Shown in pieces: positions 49,206 through 60,739 of a stretch of 64,000 nt of DNA. The notes beneath the pieces are model-generated. The model was not told the origin of the DNA, made no database searches, and saw nothing but the letters and a program-made list of their open reading frames with translations. The first letter of the stretch is position 1. Every line of letters starts with the position of its first letter. Origin of the DNA: Actinokineospora globicatena (lineage in GTDB: Bacteria; Actinomycetota; Actinomycetes; Mycobacteriales; Pseudonocardiaceae); NCBI RefSeq assembly GCF_024171945.1, contig NZ_JAMTCR010000004.1, positions 868,001 through 932,000 of the forward strand, given 5' to 3'. Made by a program: the position numbers and the translations under genes.

Positions 49206-50906
49206 ATGGTGGGTCCCACCCTGTTATCCCTGGTGCTGGCGGGCGTGGCGGGGCTGCTCGCCGTGGTGAAGCGCCTCGAGCGCGCCGACTGGACCAAGCC
49301 GCCGCCGTGGGTCGACCTCGCCGCCGCCGTCGCGTTCGCCTGCACCGCGGGTCTGGTCACCGACGCCGACCCCGGCTGGTGGGTGGCCGCCGCCGCGTTC
49401 GTCCTGGGGCTCTCCGGCTTCGGCCTGCTCGCGGCCGTCGCCACGTTCTCCCTGTTCCGGCTGCCCGACCCGGAGCTGATGGCGACCACCGCCGTCCCGC
49501 TGCTGCTCGGTTTCGCGCTGCACCACTTCCTGACCATCGGCCACAGCGCGGCCGCGCAGATCGAGCTGGCCGTGCGCGACAGCACCCGGCCGGACGCGCG
49601 GTGGCGGTTCGCCGCCCGAGTCGCCCCGCTGGTGCCCTTCGCGTTCGTCCTCGGCGTGCCGATGCCCGGCGGCGACCTCGTCGACACCGGGCTGCGGCTG
49701 CTGGGCGCGGTCATGATCGCGGTCTACCTCGCCGCCACCGACCGGACCAGGGCGCCGCTGCTGCGACCGCGCCGCTGGAGCGCCAGGTCGGCCGAGCTCA
49801 ACGGCGCCCTCGCGGTGGCCGTGCTCGCGGCCAGCCCGGTCGGCGCCGAGGTCGTCGCCGGGTGGGCGGACACCCCCGAGCTGGTCGGGTGGGGCTGGTA
49901 CCGCGCCCTCGTGCTCGTCTTCATCGCGTTCACCGTGATCGCGACCCTCATCGGCCGGGGCATCGCCAGGGGGCCTGCGCTGCTGCTCCTGATCGTCGTC
50001 GGCAGCGCCACCAAGGCCCTCGTGCTCGCCGCGCTGGTGCTGACCGCGAGCGTCGTCCTGTTCCACCCGGTGTCCGACCTGTTGGTGTTCGCGGTGGTCG
50101 GTGCCCTGCCCGCCGTGATCGTCGCCCTGCGGTCGGTCCGGCGCGCCGCGGTCAACCGGCAGCTCGGCGACAGCGGGCTATTGGCCACGCTGAGCGAGGT
50201 CAGCCGCGACCGGCAGATCGACACCTGGGTCAGCGAGCGGGTCCTCGGTGGGGCGCCGGACTTGTCACTGCCCGACGCCGCGGGCGCGTTGGCGCTGCGC
50301 TCGCTGACCAACGAACGCGCGCACCCGCCCTGGCAGGTGACCGCCGACCAAGCCCTCGCGGTCGCCGAGGACCTGCTCGCCGCGGTGGACCTGCGCGTCG
50401 ACCGCGACGGGCTCGTCGACGAGCAGCTCGACCGCTCCCGGCTGGCCGCCCGCGGCGACCTCGCGCTCTGGTACGCCAAGATCCAGGGCGAGCGCGGCAA
50501 CGCCGACCTCGCCCTGACCGCCGCCAAGACCGCGGTGACCACCTTCGAGGCGGCGGGCACCCCGGTCGCCACCGCGCTCGCCTGGGCAGCGGTCACCGAC
50601 CACGCCGGGGCCGATCCCGACCTCGACGTCGTCGCCGAGATCGACGGCTGGCTCGCCGCCCACGACCTGCCCGCCGCGGCCCGGCGCCACGCGCTGGGCT
50701 CGGCCGCGCGGGCCGCGCTCGACCGGGGCGACACCGCCACGGCCCGTGACCGGCTCGCCGCCGCCAGGTCCACCGCGGTCACCGCACCCGCCTTCGCCGT
50801 CGCGATGCGTGCCGACCGGGTGCACTTCGGCGCCACCGCGCGCGAGCTGTACACCCTGATGGTGGTGCTCGAACGCCAGGCGGCGGCCGCCGGGGCGGCG
50901 GGCTGA
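49206..50906 (+). CDS. Large membrane protein of unknown function with helical C-terminus
   Basis: The 566-residue protein has about nine hydrophobic helices over residues 1-320 (for example LLLLIVVGSATKALVLAALV and LLVFAVVGALPAVIVALRSV). A soluble Ala-rich helical region of about 240 residues follows, with TPR-like helix pairs (DLALWYAKIQGERGNADLAL, AARAALDRGDTATARDRLAA). I do not recognise the family. ATG 49206 follows GGGAAAGG. It is divergent from mptB and 101 bp before sufR. Confidence 0.72.
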   Translation: MVGPTLLSLVLAGVAGLLAVVKRLERADWTKPPPWVDLAAAVAFACTAGLVTDADPGWWVAAAAFVLGLSGFGLLAAVATFSLFRLPDPELMATTAVPLLLGFALHHFLTIGHSAAAQIELAVRDSTRPDARWRFAARVAPLVPFAFVLGVPMPGGDLVDTGLRLLGAVMIAVYLAATDRTRAPLLRPRRWSARSAELNGALAVAVLAASPVGAEVVAGWADTPELVGWGWYRALVLVFIAFTVIATLIGRGIARGPALLLLIVVGSATKALVLAALVLTASVVLFHPVSDLLVFAVVGALPAVIVALRSVRRAAVNRQLGDSGLLATLSEVSRDRQIDTWVSERVLGGAPDLSLPDAAGALALRSLTNERAHPPWQVTADQALAVAEDLLAAVDLRVDRDGLVDEQLDRSRLAARGDLALWYAKIQGERGNADLALTAAKTAVTTFEAAGTPVATALAWAAVTDHAGADPDLDVVAEIDGWLAAHDLPAAARRHALGSAARAALDRGDTATARDRLAAARSTAVTAPAFAVAMRADRVHFGATARELYTLMVVLERQAAAAGAAG

Positions 50907-50996
50907 CCGGGGCCGACCGGATGTCACCCGAACGGCGCTTGTGAGCCGGGTCACCGCCACCGACCCCCGTCTTTGACCTGCCCCGGTAAATAAGAC

Positions 50997-51011
50997 ACAC
51001 TTGTGTTGTGA
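50997..51011. promoter_or_regulatory. Candidate SufR operator overlapping the sufR start codon
   Basis: ACACT-N5-TGTGA (ACACTTGTGTTGTGA) covers the GTG at 51008. This form matches the mycobacterial SufR site as I remember it. Binding there would block transcription or initiation of sufR and the suf operon, which is autoregulation by an Fe-S sensor. The low-GC TAAATAAG just upstream (50987-50994) may contain the -10 element. Confidence 0.6.
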
Positions 51012-51712
51012 AAAAGACCGCTCCCGCTCCGCGGGCCGCCGCGGAGGCCGTCGCCCCCGCCGCGGCCGGGCAGCAGGCCGAGGGTCGCACCCGCGAGGGC
51101 GTGGCCAGGCTGCTGCTGGAGCAGGGGCCGGTCACGGCGGTCGCGATCGCCGAGGCGCTGGGGTTGAGCCCGACCGCCGTCCGCAGGCATCTGGACGCAC
51201 TGGTCGCCGACGGGGAGGCGTACACGCGTGACGCGCCCCGCGTCGGTGCCAGGGGCCGCGGCCGACCGGCGAAGCTCTTCCTGCTCACCGAGGCCGGACG
51301 GTCGCGGTTCGGGCACGCCTACGACGACCTCGCGATCTCCGCGCTGCGCTTCCTCGCCGAGAGCGGGGGGGAGCAAGCGGTCCGCGCGTTCGCGCAGCGC
51401 CGGGTGGCCACGTTGGTCGACCGGCACCGCGCGGCGGTGACCGCGCCGCAGGACCCGGCGGGTCGCGCCGAGGCCCTGGCCACGGCGCTGACCAGGGAGG
51501 GCTACGCGTCCTCGACGCGCAGCGTCGGCGCAGGCGAGCAGTTGTGCCAGCACCACTGCCCGGTGGCGCACGTCGCCGCCGAGTTCCCCCAACTGTGCGA
51601 GGTCGAGACGGCGGCGTTCGCCGACCTGCTCGGCACGCACGTGCAGCGCCTGGCCACGATCGCCAGGGGCGACGCGGCGTGCACCACGCACGTCCCGCAC
51701 TCGGTCCCCTAG
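51008..51712 (+). CDS. sufR: SufR, Fe-S cluster-sensing repressor of the suf operon
   Basis: DeoR/ArsR-like winged-helix regulator. The 234-residue protein has an N-terminal HTH (VTAVAIAEALGLSPTAVRRH) and a basic wing (RVGARGRGRPAKLFLLTEAG). A C-terminal cluster-binding segment has Cys residues in LCQHHCP, FPQLCEVE and DAACTTH. With a [4Fe-4S] cluster SufR represses; loss of the cluster derepresses suf. GTG 51008 has no ribosome-binding site and overlaps its own operator. sufB follows after 57 nt. Confidence 0.92.
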   Translation: MKKTAPAPRAAAEAVAPAAAGQQAEGRTREGVARLLLEQGPVTAVAIAEALGLSPTAVRRHLDALVADGEAYTRDAPRVGARGRGRPAKLFLLTEAGRSRFGHAYDDLAISALRFLAESGGEQAVRAFAQRRVATLVDRHRAAVTAPQDPAGRAEALATALTREGYASSTRSVGAGEQLCQHHCPVAHVAAEFPQLCEVETAAFADLLGTHVQRLATIARGDAACTTHVPHSVP

Positions 51713-51769
51713 GCCCGGCGCGGGCACACAGCACCACAGCACGACAGATCCCGGATGGAGGGAAGTCCC

Positions 51770-53218
<1,449 letters not shown>

Positions 53219-54379
53219 ATGACCGCGGCAGTTGAGAAGTCCCACTCGCACGGGGCGGTCGTTCCCGAGTCGTCCCGTGCGGAGTGGTTCACCTCGTTCG
53301 ACGTGAACGCGTTCGAGGTGCCGTCGGGGCGCGAGGAGATCTGGCGCTTCACCCCGATGAAGCGGCTCGCCGGTCTGCACACCGGGGTCGAGGCGACCGG
53401 CTCGGCGACCGTCGTGGTCGACGCGCCCGCCGAGGTCACCGTGGAGACCGTCGAGCGCGGGGACTCCCGGCTCGGCGCGGCGGGCACGCCCGCCGACCGG
53501 GTCGCGGCCCAGGCGTACAGCTCGTTCACCGCGGCCACGGTCCTCACGGTGGCCAAGGAGACCAAGGCGTCCGCGCCGGTACTGGTGACCGTGACCGGGC
53601 CGGGCGCCGGGCAGGTCGCCTACGGGCACCTGCAGGTGCGCGCCGAGCGGTTCGCCGAGGCCGTCGTCGTGCTCGACCACCGCGGCTCCGGCGTGTACGC
53701 CGACAACGTGGAGTTCGTGCTGGCCGACGGCGCGAAGCTCACCGTGGTGTCCATCCAGGACTGGGCGGACGACGCGGTGCACGTGACGGCGCAGCACGCC
53801 AGGATCGGCCGCGACGCGCTGCTGCGGCACACGGTGGTCACCCTCGGCGGTGACCTGGTCCGGGTGTCGCCGACGGCGGCGTTCGCCGACAAGGGCGGTG
53901 AGGTCGAGCTCAACGGGCTCTACTTCGCCGACGCCGGTCAGCACTTCGAGCACCGCACCTTCGTCGACCACTCGCAGGCCAACTGCACCTCGAACGTGGT
54001 CTACAAGGGTGCGCTGCAAGGGAACGACGCGCACACGGTGTGGATCGGCGATGTCTTGATCCGCGCGGCGGCCGAGGGCACGCAGACCTACGAGCTCAAC
54101 CGGAACCTGCTGCTGACCGACGGTGCCCGCGCCGACTCGGTGCCGAACCTGGAGATCGAGACCGGCGAGATCGCCGGTGCCGGTCACGCCAGCGCCACCG
54201 GCCGCTTCGACGACGAGCAGCTGTTCTACCTGCAGGCCCGCGGCATCCCCGAGGACCAGGCCCGCAGGCTCGTCGTGCGCGGCTTCTTCCACGAGCTGCT
54301 GATGAAGATCCAGGTCCCCGAGGTGCGCGAGCGCCTCGAGGCCGCGATCGAGGCCGAACTGGAAGCCGTCGGGGTATGA
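53219..54379 (+). CDS. sufD: Fe-S cluster assembly protein SufD
   Basis: Partner of SufB in the scaffold complex, needed for iron entry. The 386-residue protein has FTPMKRLAGLHTG near the start, a central beta-helix (VVVLDHRGSGVYADNVEFVL, FEHRTFVDHSQANCTSNVVY with the conserved His) and the C-terminal RRLVVRGFFHELLMKI. ATG directly follows the sufB stop. A Rieske gene overlaps its end. Confidence 0.95.
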   Translation: MTAAVEKSHSHGAVVPESSRAEWFTSFDVNAFEVPSGREEIWRFTPMKRLAGLHTGVEATGSATVVVDAPAEVTVETVERGDSRLGAAGTPADRVAAQAYSSFTAATVLTVAKETKASAPVLVTVTGPGAGQVAYGHLQVRAERFAEAVVVLDHRGSGVYADNVEFVLADGAKLTVVSIQDWADDAVHVTAQHARIGRDALLRHTVVTLGGDLVRVSPTAAFADKGGEVELNGLYFADAGQHFEHRTFVDHSQANCTSNVVYKGALQGNDAHTVWIGDVLIRAAAEGTQTYELNRNLLLTDGARADSVPNLEIETGEIAGAGHASATGRFDDEQLFYLQARGIPEDQARRLVVRGFFHELLMKIQVPEVRERLEAAIEAELEAVGV

Positions 54380-54705
54380 ACACCCGAGCTTGTGCGTTGT
54401 CCGAGCTGGACGACGGCAAGCCGGTCGCCCTGGAGGTCGACGACGTCGCCGTGGTGCTGGTGCGCCGCGGCGACGAGGTCCACGCGCTGCGCGACGAGTG
54501 CTCGCACGCCGCCGTGGCGCTCTCGGAGGGCGAGCTGTCCCGCAAGGGCCTGGAGTGCTGGCTGCACGGGTCGTGCTTCGACCTGCGCACCGGCGCCCCC
54601 TCCGCGCCACCGGCCACCGAACCGGTCGACGTCTACGCGGTCACCATCACCGGTGACGACGTCCTCGTCGACGTGACCCGCGCCGTGAACCACCCCCCGA
54701 ACTGA
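54376..54705 (+). CDS. Rieske-type [2Fe-2S] ferredoxin in the suf operon
   Basis: The 109-residue protein is nearly all Rieske domain, with cluster ligands CSH and CWLH (DECSHAAVALSEGE; GLECWLHGSCFDLRTG). It resembles ferredoxin components of ring-hydroxylating dioxygenases, but no oxygenase is nearby. ATG overlaps the sufD stop by four bases, so it is translated with the suf genes. It may deliver electrons for cluster assembly, or be a client; this is inferred from position. Confidence 0.88.
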   Translation: MNTRACALSELDDGKPVALEVDDVAVVLVRRGDEVHALRDECSHAAVALSEGELSRKGLECWLHGSCFDLRTGAPSAPPATEPVDVYAVTITGDDVLVDVTRAVNHPPN

Positions 54706-54741
54706 CTGACACCCTTTCCGCACAGGAGAAGAAGAACCACC

Positions 54742-55512
54742 ATGGCCACCCTGGAGATCAAGGACCTGCACGTCTCGGTCGCGACCGACGACGGCGCCAA
54801 GGAGATCCTCAAGGGCGTCGACCTGACCGTGAGGGCAGGCGAGACCCACGCGATCATGGGCCCCAACGGGTCCGGCAAGTCCACCCTGTCCTACGCGGTG
54901 GCCGGGCACCCCAAGTACGAGGTGACCTCCGGGTCGGTGACCCTCGACGGCGACGACGTGCTCGCGATGAGCGTCGACGAGCGCGCCCGCGCGGGCCTGT
55001 TCCTGGCCATGCAGTACCCGGTCGAGGTCCCCGGCGTGTCGATGTCGAACTTCCTGCGCACCGCGGCCACCGCCGTGCGCGGCGAGGCGCCGAAGCTGCG
55101 CACCTGGGTCAAGGAGGTGAAGGCGGCGATGACCGAACTGGAGATCGACCCGGCCTTCGCCGAGCGCAGCGTCAACGAGGGCTTCTCCGGCGGCGAGAAG
55201 AAGCGGCACGAGATCCTGCAGCTGGCCCTGCTCAGCCCCAAGATCGCCATCCTCGACGAGACCGACTCCGGCCTCGACGTGGACGCGCTGCGCGTGGTGT
55301 CCGACGGGGTGAACCGGTTCAAGGCCTCCGGCGAGACCGGCGTCCTGCTGATCACGCACTACACCCGCATCCTGCGCCACATCACCCCCGACTTCGTGCA
55401 CGTCTTCGCGGGCGGCCGCATCGTCGAGTCCGGCGGGTCGGAACTGGCGAACGTGCTGGAGTCCGAGGGTTACGTGAAGTACACCGGCAGCCAGGAAGCC
55501 GCGGGCGTCTGA
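54742..55512 (+). CDS. sufC: SufC ATPase
   Basis: ABC-type ATPase that powers the SufBCD scaffold; it is cytosolic, not a transporter. The 256-residue protein has Walker A MGPNGSGKSTLSYAV, Q-loop FLAMQYPVEVPGVS, signature NEGFSGGEKKRHEIL, Walker B ILDETDSGLDVDAL and the switch His in LLITHYTRIL. The DETDSGLD form is the SufC signature. AGGAGAAGAA precedes the ATG. Confidence 0.97.
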   Translation: MATLEIKDLHVSVATDDGAKEILKGVDLTVRAGETHAIMGPNGSGKSTLSYAVAGHPKYEVTSGSVTLDGDDVLAMSVDERARAGLFLAMQYPVEVPGVSMSNFLRTAATAVRGEAPKLRTWVKEVKAAMTELEIDPAFAERSVNEGFSGGEKKRHEILQLALLSPKIAILDETDSGLDVDALRVVSDGVNRFKASGETGVLLITHYTRILRHITPDFVHVFAGGRIVESGGSELANVLESEGYVKYTGSQEAAGV

Positions 55513-56855
<1,343 letters not shown>

Positions 56856-56856
<1 letters not shown>

Positions 56857-57305
56857 TGCAGCTGCAGCAGATGTACCAGGAGATCATCCTGGACCACTAC
56901 AAGAACCCGCACGGCCGCGGCCTGCGCGACCCGTTCGACACCGAGTCCTTCCAGGTCAACCCGACCTGCGGGGACGAGGTGACGCTGCGGGTCAGGCTCG
57001 ACGGCGACGCGGTGGCCGACGTGTCCTACGACGGCCAGGGCTGCTCCATCAGCCAGGCGTCCACCTCGGTGCTCACCGACCTGGTGGTCGGCCGCCCGGT
57101 GGCCGAGGCGATGGTCAAGCTCGACGCGTTCGTGGAGCTGATGCACGGGCGGGGCACGGTGGAACCGGACGAGGACGTGCTCGAGGACGGCATCGCCTTC
57201 GCCGGGGTCGCCAAGTACCCCGCTAGGGTGAAGTGCGCCCTGCTCGGCTGGATGGCGTTCAAGGACGCGGTTACCCGCGCCCGCACCGAAGGAGGACCGG
57301 CATGA
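56856..57305 (+). CDS. sufU: SufU zinc-dependent sulfurtransferase
   Basis: Accepts sulfur from SufS and activates it, as in other Gram-positive SUF systems. The 149-residue protein starts MQLQQMYQEIILDHYKNP and has the zinc/sulfur-transfer cysteines in NPTCGDEV, GQGCSISQAST and ARVKCALLGW. The 18-20 residue insert between the second and third Cys regions, typical of SufU rather than IscU, is present (EPDEDVLEDGIAFAGVAKYP). Its stop overlaps the sufT start. Confidence 0.94.
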
Positions 57306-57679
57306 CCGACCCAGACGTCCAGCGCGGCGCCGCCGGGATGCCCACCCAGGCCCCCCGCGCGGACGTGGCCTCCCTAGACGACCTCGAGGAGGCCATGCGC
57401 GACGTGGTCGACCCCGAACTCGGCATCAACGTCGTCGACCTCGGCCTGGTCTATGACATCCGCGTCGAGCCGGACAACACCGCCACCATCGACATGACCC
57501 TCACCTCGGCGGCCTGCCCGCTGACCGACGTCATCGAGGACCAGACCCGAGCCGCCCTCACCAGCGGCGGCCTCGTCGACGACTTCCGCATCAACTGGGT
57601 CTGGATGCCCCCCTGGGGCCCCGAGAAGATCACCGAGGACGGCCGCGAACAACTCCGCGCCCTCGGCTTCACAGTCTGA
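57302..57679 (+). CDS. sufT: SufT/MIP18-family Fe-S maturation factor
   Basis: The 125-residue protein of the former DUF59 family has EEAMRDVVDPELGINVVDLG, MTLTSAACPLTDVIED with the conserved Cys, and VWMPPWGPEKITEDGREQL. It supports Fe-S cluster transfer or carrier function. ATG 57302 overlaps the sufU stop. It is the last gene of the operon, followed by a hairpin terminator. Confidence 0.93.
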   Translation: MTDPDVQRGAAGMPTQAPRADVASLDDLEEAMRDVVDPELGINVVDLGLVYDIRVEPDNTATIDMTLTSAACPLTDVIEDQTRAALTSGGLVDDFRINWVWMPPWGPEKITEDGREQLRALGFTV

Positions 57680-58032
57680 CCCGCGCCTTCCCCGAACGGC
57701 CCGCCCCCTTCCCGGAGGCGGGCCGTTCCGGTTCCCTGGGCGGTTCGACCCGCCTGGTACCAGAACATCTTCGGCAGGTCCGAGGAGTGCGTGGCCGCCG
57801 TCGGGTGGGTAACGGCCGGTTAGTGTCCACATCGGACGATATGGTCGGGTGGTGGGTTGTCCACAGGACTGGGCGGGGTTCTTGTGGTGTTGTCACAACT
57901 CGTGGTGAGCGGGTGTGGGTGGGGTGGGTGCGCGAAGGGGCTGTGGGGCAACGGGTCCGGTCGGTGGGACTTGGGGTGTCGGAGGGGTGCGGCGACGTTC
58001 GTCGGTGGCGGGGGTGATCGACTTCTGTTCCC
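57680..58032 (+). other. Noncoding region between sufT and mug
   Basis: 353 bp with the suf terminator and a DnaA-box-like nonamer TTGTCCACA (57857-57865). From about 57840 the plus strand is G/T-rich and translates to low-complexity sequence in every frame. I see no gene. Confidence 0.5.
57694..57728 (+). terminator. Terminator of the suf operon
   Basis: GAACGGCCCGCC (57694-57705) and GGCGGGCCGTTC (57717-57728) form a perfect 12-bp stem with an 11-nt loop, 15 bp after sufT. Confidence 0.8.
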
Positions 58033-58584
58033 ATGGGGGGCGTGCCTCGACCTACTCGCGCCGAGCTCGTGGCGGCCAGGGACCGGACCGTGCCCGATGT
58101 GATCGGTGCCGGTCTGGCGGTGTTGTTCTGCGGGATCAACCCGAGCCTGTACTCCGGTGCCACCGGCCACCACTTCGCCCGGCCGGGCAACCGGTTCTGG
58201 CCCGCCTTACACCTGTCCGGCTTCACCCCTCGGCTGCTCGACCCCGGTGAGCAGGACCTGCTGCCCACCTACGGCCTCGGCGTCACCAACCTGGTCGCCA
58301 GGGCCACCGCGCGCGCCGACGAGCTCTCGGACGACGAGCTGACCCTCGGCGGTGACCGGCTGCGCCGCCTCGTCGCCGAGTACGAGCCCCGGGTGGTCGC
58401 GGTCGTCGGCATCACCGCCTACCGGGTGGCGTTCGCGGCGCCCAAGGCGGTCATCGGGCCGCAGGCGGAGCTGTTCGAGTCGGTGCGGGTGTGGGTGCTG
58501 CCCAACCCCAGCGGGCTCAACGCGCACTACCAGCTCCCGGACCTCGCCGCCGAGTTCGGGCAGCTGCGCGACTCGCTCGGCTGA
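58033..58584 (+). CDS. mug: G/U mismatch-specific DNA glycosylase (Mug)
   Basis: Removes uracil or thymine opposite guanine, starting base excision repair. The 183-residue protein shows FCGINPSLYSG with the catalytic Asn, FARPGNRFWPALHLSGF, GLGVTNLVARATARADEL and the second motif VLPNPSGLNAHYQ. ATG 58033 gives MGGVPRPTRAEL; GTG 58042 is an alternative. It is a single gene with a palindrome just after the stop. Confidence 0.92.
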   Translation: MGGVPRPTRAELVAARDRTVPDVIGAGLAVLFCGINPSLYSGATGHHFARPGNRFWPALHLSGFTPRLLDPGEQDLLPTYGLGVTNLVARATARADELSDDELTLGGDRLRRLVAEYEPRVVAVVGITAYRVAFAAPKAVIGPQAELFESVRVWVLPNPSGLNAHYQLPDLAAEFGQLRDSLG

Positions 58585-58588
58585 CCCC

Positions 58589-58606
58589 GTGCCCGATATC
58601 GGGCAC
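58589..58606. promoter_or_regulatory. Perfect 18-bp palindrome
   Basis: GTGCCCGATATCGGGCAC lies 5 bp after mug and 41 bp before the next gene. It has no spacer, which favours a dimeric DNA-binding protein. A hairpin with a short GATATC loop acting as terminator is possible too. Confidence 0.6.
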
Positions 58607-58646
58607 AGGAGTTGCCTCGGCGGTCGAACCAGTGCCAGTGTCTGGC

Positions 58647-58913
58647 GTGAGCGAACCACCCGTCGACCTCGTCCGGTACGTCGCGGGGACCACCGGTCTC
58701 CCGCCGGGGATCGCGGCGCGGGTCGTCTCCGACGTGCTGGCGTACTTCGGGGAGACCGTCGAGCAGTACGTGCGCCGCAGGCACACCGAGCTGCGGCGCG
58801 GGCAGGTGCGCAACGCCGAGATCTGGGCGCGGGTGGCCGGGGAGCTGGCCGCGCGCCCGGTGGCTGCCCCGGTCCTGAGCGAGCGGCAGCTACGGCGGAT
58901 CATCTACGGCTAG
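58647..58913 (+). CDS. Small protein of unknown function upstream of glmS
   Basis: The 88-residue protein is predicted all-helical: PVDLVRYVAGTTGLPPGIAA, VVSDVLAYFGETVEQYVRRR, NAEIWARVAGELAARPVAAP, SERQLRRIIYG. I believe similar proteins occur in related genomes but know no function. The start is uncertain: GTG 58647 is chosen, with GTGs at 58632 and 58638 as alternatives. It ends 11 nt before glmS, so they are probably co-transcribed. Confidence 0.68.
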   Translation: MSEPPVDLVRYVAGTTGLPPGIAARVVSDVLAYFGETVEQYVRRRHTELRRGQVRNAEIWARVAGELAARPVAAPVLSERQLRRIIYG

Positions 58914-58924
58914 GGAGCGAAGCT

Positions 58925-60739
58925 ATGTGTGGAATCGTCGGCTACCTGGGGGTGCGTCCGGCGACGCCCGTGCTGGTGGAGGGGCTGCACCGGCTGGAGT
59001 ACCGCGGCTACGACTCCGCGGGGGTCGCCGTGTTCGACGACGGCGCCATCGTGGTCACCAAGACCGCCGGACGCGTCCAGGACCTGCGCGACAAGCTCAC
59101 CGACAACCCCGCCACGGTCGGCATCGCGCACACCCGCTGGGCCACCCACGGTGAGCCCTCGGACCGCAACGCTCACCCGCACCTGGACGCCGACAGCCGG
59201 ATCGCGGTGGTGCACAACGGGATCATCGAGAACGCCGAGCAGCTGCGCACCCAGCTCACCGCAGCAGGCGTCGAGTTCGTCTCCGAGACCGACACCGAGG
59301 TCTTGGCCCACCTGATCGCCCGCGAGCGGGCCGACACGCTGGAGGACGCCGTCCGGGCCGCGCTGCGCGGGGTCGAGGGCACCTACGGCCTGGTGGTGCT
59401 CGACCGCGACCGGCCGGGGGAGCTGGTGGTCGCCCGCAACGGCAGCCCCATCGTGCTGGGCATCGGCGACGGCGAGATGTTCATCGCCTCCGACGTCGCC
59501 GCGCTGGTGCACCACACCCAGCAGGTCGTGTTCCTCGACGACGGCGAGCTGGCGACGGTCACCGCGGCCGGGTTCCGCACGTCCACTGTGGAGGCCAGGC
59601 GGACCAGCAAGACGCCGACCACCGTCGAGCACGCCGCCGACGACTACGAACTCGGCGGACACACCGACTTCATGCGCAAGGAGATGACCGAGCAGCCCGA
59701 GGCGATCGCCAGGGCGCTGCGCGGGCGGCTCGACGAGCGGTTCGCCACCGCGCACCTCGGTGGGCTCGGCCTGGACCCGATGGCGTTGCGCGCCATCAAG
59801 CGGGTCAAGTTCCTCGGCTGCGGCTCCGCCTACTACGCGGGCCAGATGGGTGCCGCCCTGGTGGAGGAGTTGGCGCGCGTGCCAGCCGACGCCGAACCTG
59901 CCTCGGAGTACCGCTACCGCAACCCGGTGGTCGACCCGGACGCGCTCTACGTCGCGGTGAGCCAGTCCGGCGAGACCATCGACACCCTCGCCGCCGTGCA
60001 GGAGTTGCGGCGCAAGGGCGGCCGGGTGATCGGCGCGGTCAACGTCGTCGGCAGCGCGATCGCCCGCGAGTGCGGCAGCGGCGTGTTCCTGCACGCCGGA
60101 CCGGAGGTGTCGGTCGCCTCCACCAAGGCGCTGACGAACATGACCGTCTCCTTCGCCATGCTCGCCCTGCTGCTGGGCCGGGTCCGTGACCTGAGCGCGG
60201 CCGCGGGAGCACGCGTCGTGACCGGTCTGCGCGCGCTGCCCGGCCAGGTCGAGCGGGTCCTCGCCGACGACGCGGAGATCGCCAGGATCGCCAAGCGGTA
60301 CGCCCACGCGCGGCACATGTTCTTCCTCGGCCGGGTGCGCGGCTGGCCGGTGGCCCGCGAGGGCGCCCAGAAGCTCAAGGAGATCTCCTACATCCACGCC
60401 GAGGCCTACCAGTCCGCCGAGCTCAAGCACGGCCCGCTGGCGCTGGTCGACGCCGAGATGCCCAGCGTGGTCATCGTGCCCGCCGACGACCTGGTGGCCA
60501 AGAACATCGGCACCATCGAGCAGGTCAAGGCGCGCGGCGGCCCGGTCATCGCCGTCACCAACGCCGACCTGCCCGACGGGCTGGCCGACGAGGTCATCCG
60601 GGTGCCGCGCGGGGAGCCGGAACTGGACCCGATCCTGCTGACCATCCCGCTGCAGCTGCTGGCCTACCACACCGCGACGGCGCTCGGCCGCGATATCGAC
60701 AAACCGCGCAACCTGGCCAAAAGCGTCACGGTGGAGTGA
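58925..60739 (+). CDS. glmS: Glucosamine--fructose-6-phosphate aminotransferase
   Basis: Makes glucosamine 6-phosphate from fructose 6-phosphate and glutamine, the entry to peptidoglycan amino sugars. At 604 residues it is full length. The N-terminal glutaminase begins with the catalytic Cys in MCGIVGYLG. The linker has GGHTDFMRKEMTEQPEAI. Two SIS domains follow (FLGCGSAYYAGQMGA, VSQSGETIDTLAA), and the C-terminus is DKPRNLAKSVTVE with the conserved Lys. AGGGAGCGA precedes the ATG. No glmS-ribozyme core was recognised upstream. Confidence 0.97.
   Translation: MCGIVGYLGVRPATPVLVEGLHRLEYRGYDSAGVAVFDDGAIVVTKTAGRVQDLRDKLTDNPATVGIAHTRWATHGEPSDRNAHPHLDADSRIAVVHNGIIENAEQLRTQLTAAGVEFVSETDTEVLAHLIARERADTLEDAVRAALRGVEGTYGLVVLDRDRPGELVVARNGSPIVLGIGDGEMFIASDVAALVHHTQQVVFLDDGELATVTAAGFRTSTVEARRTSKTPTTVEHAADDYELGGHTDFMRKEMTEQPEAIARALRGRLDERFATAHLGGLGLDPMALRAIKRVKFLGCGSAYYAGQMGAALVEELARVPADAEPASEYRYRNPVVDPDALYVAVSQSGETIDTLAAVQELRRKGGRVIGAVNVVGSAIARECGSGVFLHAGPEVSVASTKALTNMTVSFAMLALLLGRVRDLSAAAGARVVTGLRALPGQVERVLADDAEIARIAKRYAHARHMFFLGRVRGWPVAREGAQKLKEISYIHAEAYQSAELKHGPLALVDAEMPSVVIVPADDLVAKNIGTIEQVKARGGPVIAVTNADLPDGLADEVIRVPRGEPELDPILLTIPLQLLAYHTATALGRDIDKPRNLAKSVTVE

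Noticed and set aside
58585-58924. Possible glmS ribozyme
   Set aside because: A small gene fills most of this region and no ribozyme core was recognised; the ribozyme is mainly known from Firmicutes.
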